From positions 2,604,001 to 2,668,000 of the forward strand of contig JARUPY010000271.1 in assembly GCA_029817715.1 (NCBI GenBank): DNA of 64,000 bases, in the 5' to 3' direction. The stretch is from Melastoma dodecandrum (Eukaryota > Streptophyta > Magnoliopsida > Myrtales > Melastomataceae). Below are positions 11,398 through 23,079 of the stretch, piece after piece (within the stretch, counting starts at the first letter, position 1; each line of letters begins with the position of its first letter). Both the position numbers and the translations under genes were made by a program. A model generated the notes under the pieces. The model had not been told where the DNA came from, made no database searches, and saw only the letters and a program-made list of their open reading frames with translations.

Positions 11398-13850
11398 TAT
11401 GCTTCGTAGTTTTGTGTTCATGTTATTTTTTCTGAAATAATCAATGGAATTGGACTCGATTATCAGGCTCCTTTCCTTTTATTCTGCTGCTTAATTTTTC
11501 TCTACCTACTTCAAACATGAGTTTTAAACTTGTCTGGCCAAATCCAAATTATACTGTTTATCTTATGATTATCCTAGCAGGTGATGCTTGATGTGTTGTG
11601 ATATTCTTGGAAGTGTGTTTCGTCTGTCATATTTACTTAAATATAGGTCTATCAAGGCCCTTACATTCCAGACCATCTCATTTGGTAAAGTTTAATAGTT
11701 TCCGGACAATATATTTTGTGAATGCTTATGAATTTATATTATCGTGACTTAGTCCCTCATATCAGTGGAGTTCAACAATAGTGGATATGGGCTTAGCCTT
11801 AACACAATGGCAAGTTATTCCAAGTTTATATGAATAAATAGTGTTTTCTAGATTGCAACCATAAGGTTGCATTCCAACAGGTAATTGCTCATGTTACCTC
11901 ACAAGTCGGGAATGCTTCACACTAGATAAGCTCACTTGCTATAGTATACTATACTAAGGTGTTTGTGGATGGAGTCAAACCACATTCTATGTTCCCTTGG
12001 CTTCTTTTGATAAACAAAGATATTATAATTATGGAGAAAAAGCAGTTGTTTAGGAGTAAAGGTAGTTAGAATGGCTGTCGTTGGAAACCATGCTAATAAA
12101 AGATTTGGCAATCCATTTAAAAGTAGCTTACAAAGAGGATATAGAATGAATATTTTTCCTTTCAGTAATGTTTCCATATGTGCCACGAGCTCATTTAAAT
12201 GCAAGAAGCTAAACCTTTTGTTCTCTTTTTTTCGTCTTCCATTTTTCATTTCATGTTAATTTGGACGAAGTCATCCTAAACAATGAATGATGGTATGTGG
12301 ATTCAGAATGAGGAATGCAGCTTATCCTCAGCTCCAGTTGTTGTCAGCTCTAAGAAAGACATTTCAAAGCTATTGGAGAAGTCAAAGACGACCGTCTTCT
12401 CAGTACGTTCCTTCTCCTTTATTCTTTTCCGGCTTCCTTGTCAGTCATCTGGTATGTTCCAATGAGCTCTTAATGAGGGGCCTATGATAGCGCCTGTGAG
12501 GGCATTGAAATCACAGGTGAGGTTGGCAAGTAGAGTCATGAACTAGATGCTGCTCGTGAGGTATTGAAAGAGACTGAAATGTAAACATGGCGTAATACTC
12601 CCTCGATGCATGAATAATTGTGGGAGGAGGAGGTCAGATTCATGGCTTAAGAGTGGTTATAGGTTTATACATTGACATCTTTGTGTACCATCCAATCGAC
12701 GTATATAGTCGATAAAATGATTATGAAAAAACAATAGATATTGAACGGATATATCTTTGGTTACATGACATGAAGACGGAGAACAGAGCCTTAGAGCTAA
12801 CTAGTCTGTTTTATTTCTTAAATTATTTGGCACTGTGTATATTCTAGACTAAGCTCATTCTATAAAGAAAGGCATTTCTCATCTGTATTTTTCGGTCTGG
12901 CAATTGTCTCCTTTCATTGGACGATCAATTATATCTTCGTCTCAGGGAGTAGTCGGGGGGTGTTGAGACTTCATATAAGTCCAAGTGGTCAGTTAAAAGG
13001 TTAGCATATGATGCTCTGCTATTTTAGTCTTACTTCTAGAGGACATTAGTGACCATTGAACTGCAATAACATCTTTTAGCATTGTATCACGAGGGCAGTA
13101 GAGGGATAACAGGAACGGAAAGTGATGGCTAATTTATTTGCCTTAGTTGTAAGCTTGCATCAGAGAGCAAGCAGATATACATGATATTCCTGATTTGGAT
13201 GTTTGAAATGACAAGGCATTGTCATCAACTATGCCCAAGCTGGCCCGATTGGGGAATTTGAATTGTTGAGTGGGATTGTGTAGCTGTAGCATTTTCATTC
13301 TGCATATAGCAAAAGGGATTCCCTCACTTTTCGTTTATCAGGGAAAAAGCAAAGAAAGGGTTAGAAGGGTGTGTCGAAAAATGGGGGAAAAAGAGGAAAC
13401 CCCAAGAGTATATAAATAATATGCTTTTAGATTTAGGCTTAAGCTCTTGATTATGTAGGGGGTGGGGATGTGTGTCTTGGCAGAATATGCCAAATTGCAT
13501 GTCCATTCCACGGGCCCCCGGTGGACAATAATGCCTCATGATGCCCTCTTTAATCATGTAAAGAAGTTGTAGTGGAGTGTGTCTTTTGGGGTTGATCCTA
13601 ATGACATTGGGGTGATCGCTTTAGTTGGTTGTGTAAGTACAGGGTCTTCTATTTTTCTGGATCTGCTTCTTCTTGCTTTTCTAGCCTGAGTGCAATTATG
13701 CCCCCACCCCCTCCCCCTAAAATCAGTCGCACACTTTCACAATGGATTGAAAAAAATTTGAAAGAATCCGATGCACGTCGACCCCATCATCTCTTTTCCT
13801 TTCATTCTCCCCTCATCTTTCCCATGGATGGCATTTTTTCTGTTCTTGAG
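11398..13850. other. No intact gene; decay zone and promoter of the next gene
   Basis: I looked here for the missing 3' exons of the EamA gene and found only a weak candidate tail near 12310-12400 (ending in KLLEKSK). The rest is AT-rich and holds no recognisable coding exon. Confidence 0.5.
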
Positions 13851-13854
13851 CTTC

Positions 13855-13861
13855 TATAAAG
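13855..13861 (+). promoter_or_regulatory. TATA box of first MLP gene
   Basis: A TATAAAG element lies about 75 bp upstream of the ATG at 13934, a spacing consistent with a short 5' leader. It is read by motif only. Confidence 0.55.
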
Positions 13862-13933
13862 ACACGGGTTCCCCCCAACTCGGGATACTCGTGTTGGGTG
13901 TAATTGTATAGTTAGTAAGCCCTTTGATGAAAG

Positions 13934-14462
13934 ATGGCTAAGCTGCACAAGCTCGAACTCCAGGCCGAGATCAAGTCCCCTCCCAGCAGGGTGTTTGATG
14001 TCTACAAGAACAAGATCGACCTCATGCCCAAGATCAGCCCTCAGAAGTTGCGTAGCATTCAGGTCCTCCAAGGCGACGGGAGCACCGTTGGATCCGTTCG
14101 ACTTTGGACCTACTTCCTCGGTAAGACGATGCGAGATGCGTAAAAATGGATAGAATGATTCCTGAACTGGTCCTGATTTATCAGGGGAACCGGTGGAGGC
14201 AAAGGACAGGATAGATGCGGTAGACGAGAGGAACATGTCCATTACGTTCGACATCATCGGAGGGGAGGTCACCAAGTACTTCAAGAGCTACAAGGCCACA
14301 ATCCAGCTCATATCGGGGGAGGGTGGGTCGAAGAGCTTCTTGAAGTGGAGCGTGGAGTACGAGAAGGCGAACGAGGGGGTGCTCGATCCCCATGCACAGC
14401 TCGACTTCTTGATAACCATGGCCAAAGAGGTCGATGCTTACCTGCTTCAAAACAGCTCTTAG
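13934..14462 (+). CDS. MLP-like protein (Bet v 1 / START-like fold), two exons
   Basis: Exons 13934-14120 and 14185-14462 join (intron phase 1, GT-AG) to 154 residues, the normal length for major latex proteins. The protein begins MAKLHKLELQAEIKSPP and ends near AYLLQNSS. It has the MLP pattern: an N-terminal strand, a helix with the VFDVYKNK region, and a central WTYF exon junction. Next comes an acidic strand with the typical KYFKSYKATIQLI block, then SFLKWSVEYEKANE, and last a C-terminal amphipathic helix. MLP proteins bind small hydrophobic ligands in the cytosol and are linked to defence and stress responses; the ligand here is unknown. It shares exon phase and intron position with the MLP gene at 16912, so the two are tandem paralogs, although quite diverged. 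Confidence 0.95.
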
Positions 14463-16800
14463 GAGGACTGGCATTTCATGGTCTGTCCTGATGTCTACTG
14501 TATCATGATAATATTATATCACCGTATGTTGTATTCTGGAGTTTCGGGTGGGGAAATGTCTTTCCCGTGTGTGTTTGTGTGTGGTTGGGTCCTGTAAGTT
14601 TCCCTTTTTCTTCCCGGTTTGACCGAAGAGTGTCGTTGATATGCTTCTCCATGCAACTGAGAAAGGTCCAAACTCAAGAAAGCTCCGCAAAATCACCATA
14701 TGCCAGTCTAATGGAAGGCCCTTGGGAATTAGGAAAAATAAACATTGACAAAGAATTGAAATCTCGCCAAAACCTAAAGAACCATTAGAAATGATGACAA
14801 AAAAAAAAAAAAGTTTGAACGAGTAGCACGTACGAAGATGATCTCTCGATGAAGCTGGACAAGGCATAGCCAAACATGATGAAAGGCCATTGGGAGACTG
14901 TGGAGGCTATTGAAAAATCGATATCTCTACCACAGAAAGCGATGTTCCCTTGCTACGCGATTTCTCTGTCTTGCCCAAAGACAGCCAGAAAAGAGTTTGA
15001 TCATAGCGCGAGACCTATAAATGGGCTGACCCCGCACTCACACGACTGGCCAGGCTCTCCCGAAGGATTCAGAACCACACTAGGCCTCACACCACAATTA
15101 TGTATCAATTTCCTCTCCAAGAACACACACGCAAACACGATTCTCATTGATCCGGATCGAAATAGTTTCAATTTAAATTCGCATCTCACTCAATCGTTTC
15201 AACTTTTGAAGGCCGGAACAAAAAGGGTCCGGCGTGTTTAATGGAAAAGTTCTTTGCTCCAAGGGGTTGACCTTCGTGCTGATCTTAATAGCATCCCCAA
15301 GGATCTAAAAACAACCATCACAACTAGTAGTTTAACGTATGGATGTGGTGAGTTGGAGTAAGGAGGGAGGGGGAGGCCACGTGATTCACATCGTTCCAGA
15401 GGGGATACCTCCGTCGTTTTCACATTGAAATGTTTACTATATACGTGAATGAACGGAAGCTTGCATGCCTAATTATTTTCCCACCATATTTTTACGAGGC
15501 TGGTGACCCAGTCGACTCAATTGACTAAGGCAAACTCCTCATCCAACATCTCCTGTCCACTTGTGGTCCCGACAGATTCATGAAACATAATATTTGGGAG
15601 GACCCCTTTTCTTTAAAATGTTCCGAGCAAAGATTAGTTGCACCAATAATATGAAGCTGAGGTGTTCCAGGGGGATGCGTGTGACACGTTATTCTTTTTC
15701 TTATTATTAGCCTGGCCACGACCGCCGGCCCCCCCTGTCCTTGTCAGTAAATCAATCAAGGGGATGAAGATAGATGAGCTAAACAAACATCATTAAGAGA
15801 AAACGCTGTGAGATTAGTGCAGCTAGATGAGATAAGTGCCATATTTAATTACACTTCAGTTCGCCAAACCCGGATCGCGATAAGGATATGGCTCTTCTTT
15901 CTTTATTATTATGGAGACGTGGAAGAAAAGACAACTCAGTCAGATTGATTGGAGAAGATGTGTGGCGGAACCTATCAAACTTGCTCCTCAGTATTTTTAA
16001 ATTCATTTTTTTTGGGAAGATTTTAAATTCGTGTATATGGGGTGTGTGGTGTTCAATCGTTGAAATTTGAATCACAAGATTGCTCGTGAACAAAAAAAAA
16101 AAAAGGGACCATGAACGAGCGAGTGTCCATGGCCTCCACGAGAGACACCGTCATTATCCGAAATCTGAACGTCCCATTAGCCGATCTTCTTCCCATTTTC
16201 ATATCAGATCATTTGGTTTTAAGAGGGAGGAGAAGCCATCGTCGAGCTTAAGTACGCGCCCGCTAGCTCCCCGAGAACGTTATCCGGATCCTTTTCGCTG
16301 GCCAGCCAATTCCTTTCTTGAATCTTACATATAACCCGACGGTTCATGTGAGATATCTTCATCCGATAACAACAATTTATTCTTAGCCTAATCGCTGTCG
16401 CCTTGTAGAAGTATACATGTAAATGTAATTAAAGGGTAAAATATCTTATAAAAGATATAGAAAATTTACCATCTATTTTTTGAAATTAAGAGGAGGCTGG
16501 AGATTATTTTCTTCTTATATATATATATTCAGGATGTTAATAATTGCAAGGAGCAGGTGGTCATTGAAATTCAAGGAAGTAGTTGGGATTGGGACCAACT
16601 CTTATTAAATATCTGATTAAAAGAAAAAATTGATAATTTAACCCTAAATTAAGAAAGCATCATTTATAAAAATAGAGTCTCTAACAACATTTAAAATAAA
16701 ATTATTATTTTATTCTTGGTTAGATACAAAATTACATTATAATGTTTAATAAAAGAGTTTTTTTTTTTAGTCTTCTATTTTATTTTATTTTGTAAACACT
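14463..16800. other. Intergenic DNA between two MLP genes
   Basis: There is no coding exon I can support. The first few hundred bases are 3' flank of the upstream MLP gene. The open frame at 14876-15241 has no recognisable content. From 16380 onward the DNA is very AT-rich. Confidence 0.5.
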
Positions 16801-16814
16801 CAAGTTAAACATTC

Positions 16815-16822
16815 TATATAAT
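16815..16822 (+). promoter_or_regulatory. TATA box of second MLP gene
   Basis: TCTATATAATGG lies about 90 bp upstream of the ATG at 16912. The position and sequence fit a core-promoter TATA element. Confidence 0.6.
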
Positions 16823-16911
16823 GGAGCTCTCTACTCAGGATGAGATCTCAATAAATTCACTCATCCCATAAACATCATCCATAGCAGTTTGGGATCCCGA
16901 GAGAGAACGAG

Positions 16912-17468
16912 ATGGCCCTTCACGGAAGCATAAAGATTGATTTGTGGATAAAGGCTCCGGCCGACCAGTTCCACAACGTCTTCAGCGCCAGGCCGCACCA
17001 CATCTCGAATGCCTCCCCCGAGAAGATCCAAGCATGCGAACTTCACGAAGGCGATTGGGGGAACTCCGGATCCGTCATCAACTGGAACTATGTCCATGGT
17101 ATATAACATCTAATGGACATAAAAGAGTCAAAACTTTTTCCCGAACAAGAGCTAGGGTTTTCAGCGGTTTCATTTCCGTTTCCTTTGTTGTAGATGGGGA
17201 GCCGAAAGTGGCAAAGGAGATAATCGAAGAGATAAACGACGAGAAGAACTTCACAAAGTTCAGGGTGATCGATGGAGATCTGATGAAGCAGTACAAGGAC
17301 TTCACGCTGCTGGTGCAGGCCACGCCCAAGGACGGGGGGAGCTTGGTGCACTGGAGCCTTGACTATGAGAAGCTCAACGAGGACGTCCCCGAGCCTTACA
17401 CCCTGCTCGAGTTCTGCGCCCACGTCACCAAGGACATCAGCACCCACCTCGTGGCCCAGGCTGCCTAA
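16912..17468 (+). CDS. MLP-like protein (Bet v 1 family), two exons
   Basis: Exons 16912-17098 and 17194-17468 join (phase 1 intron, at the same place as in the 13934 gene) to 153 residues. The protein starts MALHGSIKIDLWIKAPAD, and has the expected helix (DQFHNVFSARPHH), the KIQACELHEGDWG block, the YKDFTLLVQATPK strand and the LVHWSLDYEKLNEDVPEP block. It ends in a helix containing KDISTHLVAQAA. These match the MLP subgroup of Bet v 1 proteins: ligand-binding, soluble. Exon 2 is GC-rich, unlike the surrounding AT-rich DNA, which is common for this family. Function beyond general stress or defence association is inference. Confidence 0.95.
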
Positions 17469-18598
17469 GCGATCTGCTCCTCCTGGGGAGCGAAACCCTC
17501 CGCCCCCCGAGCGCATATCAGTATCGCGCTCGTATGCATTACTAGATGGTGTGCGTCCAGTTGGTTGTGATGTCGGAGTGCGTTTGTTAGTGTGGTGTAA
17601 CTCTCAGCCGTGTACCGTACTGTGTGAAACTCTGTAACTGAATTCTCTGTTTAATGGTGTTGCCAATATATGAACATGAGCGGCGTCATGATCCGCTCTT
17701 GTAATAAATGACTATTGATATTTGGACTTGGGATGGATGTTTCGAGAGGATGAATCGCATTGAAGAATGTGCAATTGATCTTTTCAACATAATTGCATAT
17801 GTATGAAAAAAACAAAAATCACGGACGTAACAGTTTCCACAAAATCTTTCATCTTTCTCCCGATCTTTCTGTCTCCTCCACATTAAAATAATAATTATGA
17901 TAAATATGACTACACACTTCATTCATTTCACTAGAGAGAGGTTGATCTTCTGTCAAAAGGCTTTCCAAAATCACCGCACCATCTTTACATTAGAATTTTT
18001 ATTTTATTTTTTCTTACATTGACAATGGAACTTTATTCCCTCTACTCCTATCTCGTATATTAAAATTAGTTCAAAAAATTGGGGAATTCTAATGGAATCT
18101 CGTGTCCCACTCCTTCAAGAAACTTTTTCTTATAAAAACTCTTAGAAATAGATTTTCAATTGATTACTTTTTATAAATTTGAAACACCATCAATTGATAT
18201 CTAAAATTAGTAAGAAGGGGAAGAAAAATACAAGGATAAGGAGTTTTTAAGTAAGTAAAATTTGGGCAAGCAGCCAGGAGGCCGTAGCCCCTTTTGGATG
18301 GATCCGTATTTCTATTTTGTTCCTATGGCCCAACAACATCCGTTAATTTTTTTTATTTAGTTGAGACATTGACTAAACAAGGTATATAATTGAGTCGGAT
18401 TATCTTTTCCTTTCTTTTTGGTTCACAAAGGCCCGCTGGGGTTATCCATGATTTTACGGCTTTCCTCGACCACCCAATCTATCTGACTTTGGCTCGATGC
18501 ATGATGTCGTCTTTGAACGTGATCGTGATCCTAGTATCTTGTAGTCATTCGGTTTGAGGAAACAGCAGAGTATACATTATCTCAGCCGGCATCGGCCC
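17469..18598. other. Intergenic, convergent 3' flanks
   Basis: This is the space between the 3' end of the plus-strand MLP gene and the 3' end of the minus-strand C2-domain gene. It is AT-rich with no supported exon. Confidence 0.5.
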
Positions 18599-19286
18599 TC
18601 ACAGGCCATGACCGCCAGCTACGTCGATCCACTCAATCTGGATCTCCACCTCCCCTGACTCCGCGTTCTTCAGGCGCAGCACCATGTCCTGGACCAGCTT
18701 GCCGTTCACCCAGGTGATGCAGCTCTCGTCCACTAGGCAGTTGGACCCGCAGGGATGCACCCTGGACACCGTGGTTGGGGTGGGCAGGTTCTCCAGCCTC
18801 ATCCTCACGGCATCCACATAGGGCCTGAGGTCGAACTCGGCCTCCCCCATCTTGTCGTCCCCGGTCAGCGTGTCCTTGTCATACACGCTCTGCCCGCAAC
18901 CGCATTCATCATAATTTGTCAACACAGAAGAATAGGAGGTGCTTTCGGCTCCCTCTGTGTCCTGAAAGTTTGTCACAGAAAAACGGGGGTGCGGGGAGGG
19001 GATTTACCAGGTGGATGGGGATGGCGGGGTCGGTTATGGGGAGGGTGAGCTCGTCGTTCCAGACCGGGTTGCAGTTGTCCTTGACCACCTTAGTCTTGAG
19101 CCTCTGAAAAAAGAATCCAAAGTCAGGCCGTGTCCCCTGGGATTGATGAAACCCGCAGGGGAAGGGGGGAACCTGATTCTGGAGGGTGACGACCACGTAA
19201 GGGTCGCTGCTGCGGTTGTCACGAATGGCGAGGTTGATTCCCCTCTTCACTCTTATCCTAAGGAGCCCCAGCAGGTTGTTGTCCAT
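18599..19286 (-). CDS. CAR-type C2-domain protein (C2-domain ABA-related), three exons
   Basis: Exons 19173-19286, 19008-19103 and 18599-18889 join in phase 0 to 166 residues, the size of single-C2 CAR proteins. It starts MDNNLLGLLRIRVKRG, with the C2 calcium-binding Asp residues visible in RDNRSSDPYVVV and in VYDKDTLTGDDKMGEAEFD. A CAR-type insertion follows (VHPCGSNCLVDESC region), and the C2 sandwich closes with VEIQIEWIDV. CAR proteins bind phospholipid in a calcium-dependent way and recruit PYR/PYL abscisic acid receptors to the plasma membrane; that role is family knowledge, not shown here. Three ACGT-core motifs upstream (see the 19416 entry) fit ABA-linked regulation. The start is the first ATG at the conserved N terminus. 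Confidence 0.93.
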
Positions 19287-19415
19287 CTGGGAAGAAGACG
19301 ATGAAGAAGAAGAAGAAGAAGAAGCTCTTGATATCCGCGTTTCCTCGCTCTAAAAACTGTCCGGCCTTGCGCCCAGAACAGAGGATTAACCTCAAAACAC
19401 CTACAAAAGAAACAA

Positions 19416-19640
19416 CACGTGGTGGCCGTTCACATATACTTTTTCCAAAATTCAACAGATGGACTCAAAAAAAAAACATGTTTTTTGATGGAAACACGTG
19501 CAGCCTTGCCTTAATATTCCAATCCGCAGCAATTCCGACATCTCCATTATGTGGGTCTTATCATTTTACAGAAGAAGAGAAGGTGCATGCATCCATCCAA
19601 ATCCCCTCCTCCCACCAACACATTCTTTATATACCACGTA
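19416..19640 (-). promoter_or_regulatory. Promoter of the CAR gene: G-boxes and TATA
   Basis: CACGTG lies at 19416-19421 and again at 19495-19500, and a further CACGT core at about 19634, next to a TATATAA on the minus strand near 19627. All are upstream of the start codon at 19286. ACGT-core G-boxes are ABRE-like and commonly mediate ABA response. If the TATA near 19627 is used, the first two boxes would lie in the 5' leader. Confidence 0.45.
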
Positions 19641-20171
19641 ATCCCTGGAATTTACCATCAGCTTTGACTGCTGCTCAATCAAAAAGGAAAAACAAGAGTC
19701 CCACGAATAGATGTCGTCTCACCTACCCGCACCACTTGCTTCTCCTACTGCTGTGACCATCGCTTTCGCTTGGATTGGATCTATTGGGTGATTATGGTGC
19801 GGTTTGATTAGGGATGGGCATTGGGGGGATGATGCTGGTAGGGTTCCCATCTCCCCCGTCTCCCATTAAATACTCTTCTTCTCTTTGACACGTTTCTTTG
19901 ATCGGATACTGGGATACTCCTTTAACTTTAGTTACTATTCTTTGACCCGTCTTCTGGTTTCATCGACGACCCCCTTCTTTCTACCGCAAAACATTTGATT
20001 TAGGGAATCATTTTCTTTTTCAGGGAATCATAATAATACTTCAGGGAATTTAAGAAAAATAACAACTAAAGAGGAATCAGATAGTGAGAGTAAGTATCCC
20101 CTCCCGCCTTATCCCCACGACATTGCACAAACTTTGAACCCGAGTTAAACCACTCCTCGGACCCTCCCATG

Positions 20172-21811
20172 TCAGCCCATCGCCATGTGTGGGCGAGCAG
20201 GCCTCCATGCCGACGAGGCAACCAGCGGACACGTGTGCCACCCAAAAGTCAGACAACCGTTTAGCTCCTCTACCCTGTAACCATCCCCGCCCTCGTACAT
20301 CCCTAACAACACGCTCGCCTGCTTGTACGCGTTGGACCTGATAGCGACCGGCTCGAACCCTGCCGTTCCCAACGTCTCCTTCCACCTGCTTAGTCGCTCG
20401 TGCCTCTCCACGCGATCTGGCCCGTCGCTACCCACCACGTTGCAAATTTGCTTCCCAAGGTAAACCTCCGTCATCGCCTTGTCCTTGCCTTCCATTCACC
20501 CTTCCAACAAGTCGAACATGGCCGAGTAGTAGTGCAGTGACTCGTTGAACCGGTCAAGGAATGTCACCCCATTGTGGTCGCCCTCCTGCTCAACCACCGT
20601 GAATATCTCTGGATTAAGCCACCTCACCAATGAGAGTACTCTCTCGACCTCACGCGGTTGGGCCAGGCAATTGTGCAGCTCAAAGACTGAGTTGAATGCT
20701 AGTGTTTCGTTCTGCCTAATCCTTGATCAAAGAGTATCCCCGAGATCGGCTAGACTGTTGGCCACAAACCCCTGGTACTCAAATTCAACACGGAGGGTCT
20801 CGGCAAATTGGGTTAGTTTCCGGCCTACTTCTTGCAATCGGTCCGTGTTATCAGGCAAGGAGAGGCTGATTGCTGTCAAGCGGAACGTTGGAGGGCCGCC
20901 GGCTGGACAGCAAGGGCTTGCAATAGGGCAGGCCACTGTAGCCCCTGATTCAACGAGAAATCGATGACATGGACCGGGCCCTCCCCCTGGAAAGCTTCAA
21001 GGATAGCCTGATTAGCGGTGAAATGGGCGAACTTGAGATACGGGCATGCCTTGTAGAAATGCATCTGGAGGGCGTCGGAAAAGGAAGGGTCGTTGACAGG
21101 GCCCTGAGGTTGGATCCCGTATATTCGAAGGGTGAGCGCCTCCGTGAAGTAGGTGGCCACCTTCCCCATGGCCCCAGCCTGGGAGGCGGCCAGCAGTCGG
21201 ATCTGTTTAACCAGGGCCTCAGCCAGGACGAGGTTGTTCTGTTGGACAGACTGCGTACAGGCCATGAGCATGTGCACGAGCAGCACGCCATTTTCGTGCG
21301 AGTCAACAAGGACGACCGAGCGAGTCGCCTCGGACATCTGAACCATCTCCGGCGACGACTTGAGCCTCTTGTTAGGGGGTTCCTTGGGCCGCACAAAACT
21401 GTCAGGGACAGGAGCCAGACCTCCAGCGGGAGCAGTCACAGGGGCGCCCAAATTCACGGACACGCTCCCCACATCGGTAGCGACTGCGCCGATAAAGAAC
21501 GGGTCGGAGGAGGAATCATCGCAGAGGACGGAATCAAAGTTCACGGCTCCGGACGAGGACGGAAGGAAGATGGTCGAAAGGGGGGCCGTCGAAATGGAGG
21601 GGACCCCCGATCTCGGAGAGCATGGACTGGAGCCAGGTGGAGAGATGGGAAGGGTTGTAGTGAAATGTATCGGAGGAAAGATGGGAGAGGACGTCAGGCT
21701 GGGAGTCAGAGACCATGGCTTCCTCGAGCTGCTGAAGCTTAAGGGCGGGCGACACCTACCATGTCGGAGGACCTGACCCTGTAAGCCCAGAGCAGCGAGG
21801 AGCTCGTCGTC
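20172..21811 (-). pseudogene. Broken DELLA (GRAS) gibberellin-signalling repressor gene
   Basis: Reading the minus strand from 21811 down, the order of DELLA family blocks is intact: DDELLAALG (21785-21811), LQQLEEAM and [17 protein letters not shown] (21534-21746), poly-Ser/Ala linker and [17 protein letters not shown] (within 20876-21544), [20 protein letters not shown] (VHIID motif), [16 protein letters not shown] (about 20740-20790), [24 protein letters not shown], and [15 protein letters not shown]. Damage is extensive. Frame breaks lie just after DDELLAALG (one extra base near 21783), near 21750, near 21560-21580 and near 20905 (one G lost). There are in-frame TGA stops at 20727-20729 and 20496-20498. 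The usual C terminus at SAW is read through by about ten residues to a TGA at 20172. No credible ATG start precedes the DELLA block. Conservation between the breaks is high, so loss of function looks recent. Confidence 0.93.
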
Positions 21812-21989
21812 ACGGGCGATCCCGCATCTTGGATGGGTAGGAAGGGTGGCCAGGTGGTTGTCCTCTCTTCATCCCCAAGAATCGATCTGTCGTTGTTGGC
21901 TGATGATTTTTGGGGTTGTTTCCGAGGGCTTTTGCGTCTAGGGTGGGTGAAAACGAACCGTCAAAACTGGGTTAGAGCATGACTTTCAT

Positions 21990-23079
21990 CGAGAACTCCA
22001 CCCTCGGTGAAAACGCGTACGGTTTCGTATATGCGTGTGTAATATTATATAATAAATATTAATAATTTGTTAATATAAATAATAAAAATTATAATTTTTA
22101 ATTAAAATTGAATTCTGGACCTACGTTTCAAAACCCCTGCGTTGGTACTTGGAGACCCTTCGCTCCAATCTCCCCCTATGTTGAGTCCGTCATCACTTTT
22201 GTCCCTGCAAATCGGTTGTCTTCCGTTGAGTCCGTCATTGTCGTGGTCCCTTCAAGCCAGTTGTCCTTCACTCCTAATCATTGATCTTCTTCGGACGATG
22301 CCTTATTAGGTTAAGGTTTGTGATCTTCTTCGCTGTCCCTACAAACTAATTGTCCTCCACTCTTGATTGTGATTTTTCTCAAATTGACGTTTGATTATGC
22401 TAACAACAAGTTGATTTTTGCCAACAATCAGCTGTTGTTTACTTTCGGTTGTTTGAGTAGCACTAAGACTCGGCTTCTCATACTTGGGTGTTAACAAAAC
22501 CCTAACCTATAAGTTTTTTGCTTCATTCGAGTTTATTGTCTGAATCCTAATAAAGATGGCTGTCCCGTTTGATTTTGGGTTTGATTACTTTGATGGATTT
22601 GTTTCGTTTCTGGGTGCAGATTGCTACTTCTCGTTCTTCTAGTGAGTTTGCTTTAGTTGCCGATTCGGGATCAGGTTTCTTGGTTGCCTTGGTTGATTTC
22701 GGCGAAATAGTTGTATATTGCCTTTGGTTTAGCAATAAGAGGGAAGAAGAAAAATGAGGATGATGATCTTTATTGATCTGAACTGAACATAGGTTATGGG
22801 AAGAAACTCAATAAAGAAATATGAACTGAACATAAGTTATGGGAAGAAACTCAATAAAGAAATAAGTAAGATAGATTATTCAAAGTTAGAAGTTTCTCAT
22901 TTGATTTACTTGGTAGATGTTGTTGACTTATTGTAATAAGAGAGAAGAAGAAAAATGAGGATGATGATCTTTGTCATTTTAATGTCGTTGAATTTTTTCC
23001 TTTTCTCTTTTAGATGTGATCACCAGTAATAATATCTTTTGTATAGATTAATAATTTCTTATAATCTCGTATGATTTTG
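21990..23079. other. AT-rich intergenic with a local direct duplication
   Basis: No gene is recognised. The open frame at 22569-22757 resembles nothing. Two short direct repeats (see the 22740 entry) indicate local duplication. It may be the 5' part of the hAT remnant that follows. Confidence 0.45.
22740..22972. repeat. Short direct repeats, unit about 42 bp plus a separated 30-bp unit
   Basis: A unit starting AACTGAACATA and containing GGGAAGAAACTCAATAAAGAAATA occurs twice back to back (about 22780-22862). A second unit (AGAAGAAAAATGAGGATGATGATCTTT, given here only by its start and end) occurs at about 22744-22771 and 22944-22971. The spacing suggests duplication within a degenerate element. 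Confidence 0.7.

Noticed and set aside
14876..15241. 121-residue frame between the two MLP genes
   Set aside because: No recognisable domain, no leader features, composition like intergenic DNA.
20969..21742. 257-residue plus-strand frame across the DELLA locus
   Set aside because: It is the antisense shadow of the GC-rich GRAS pseudogene; no domain.
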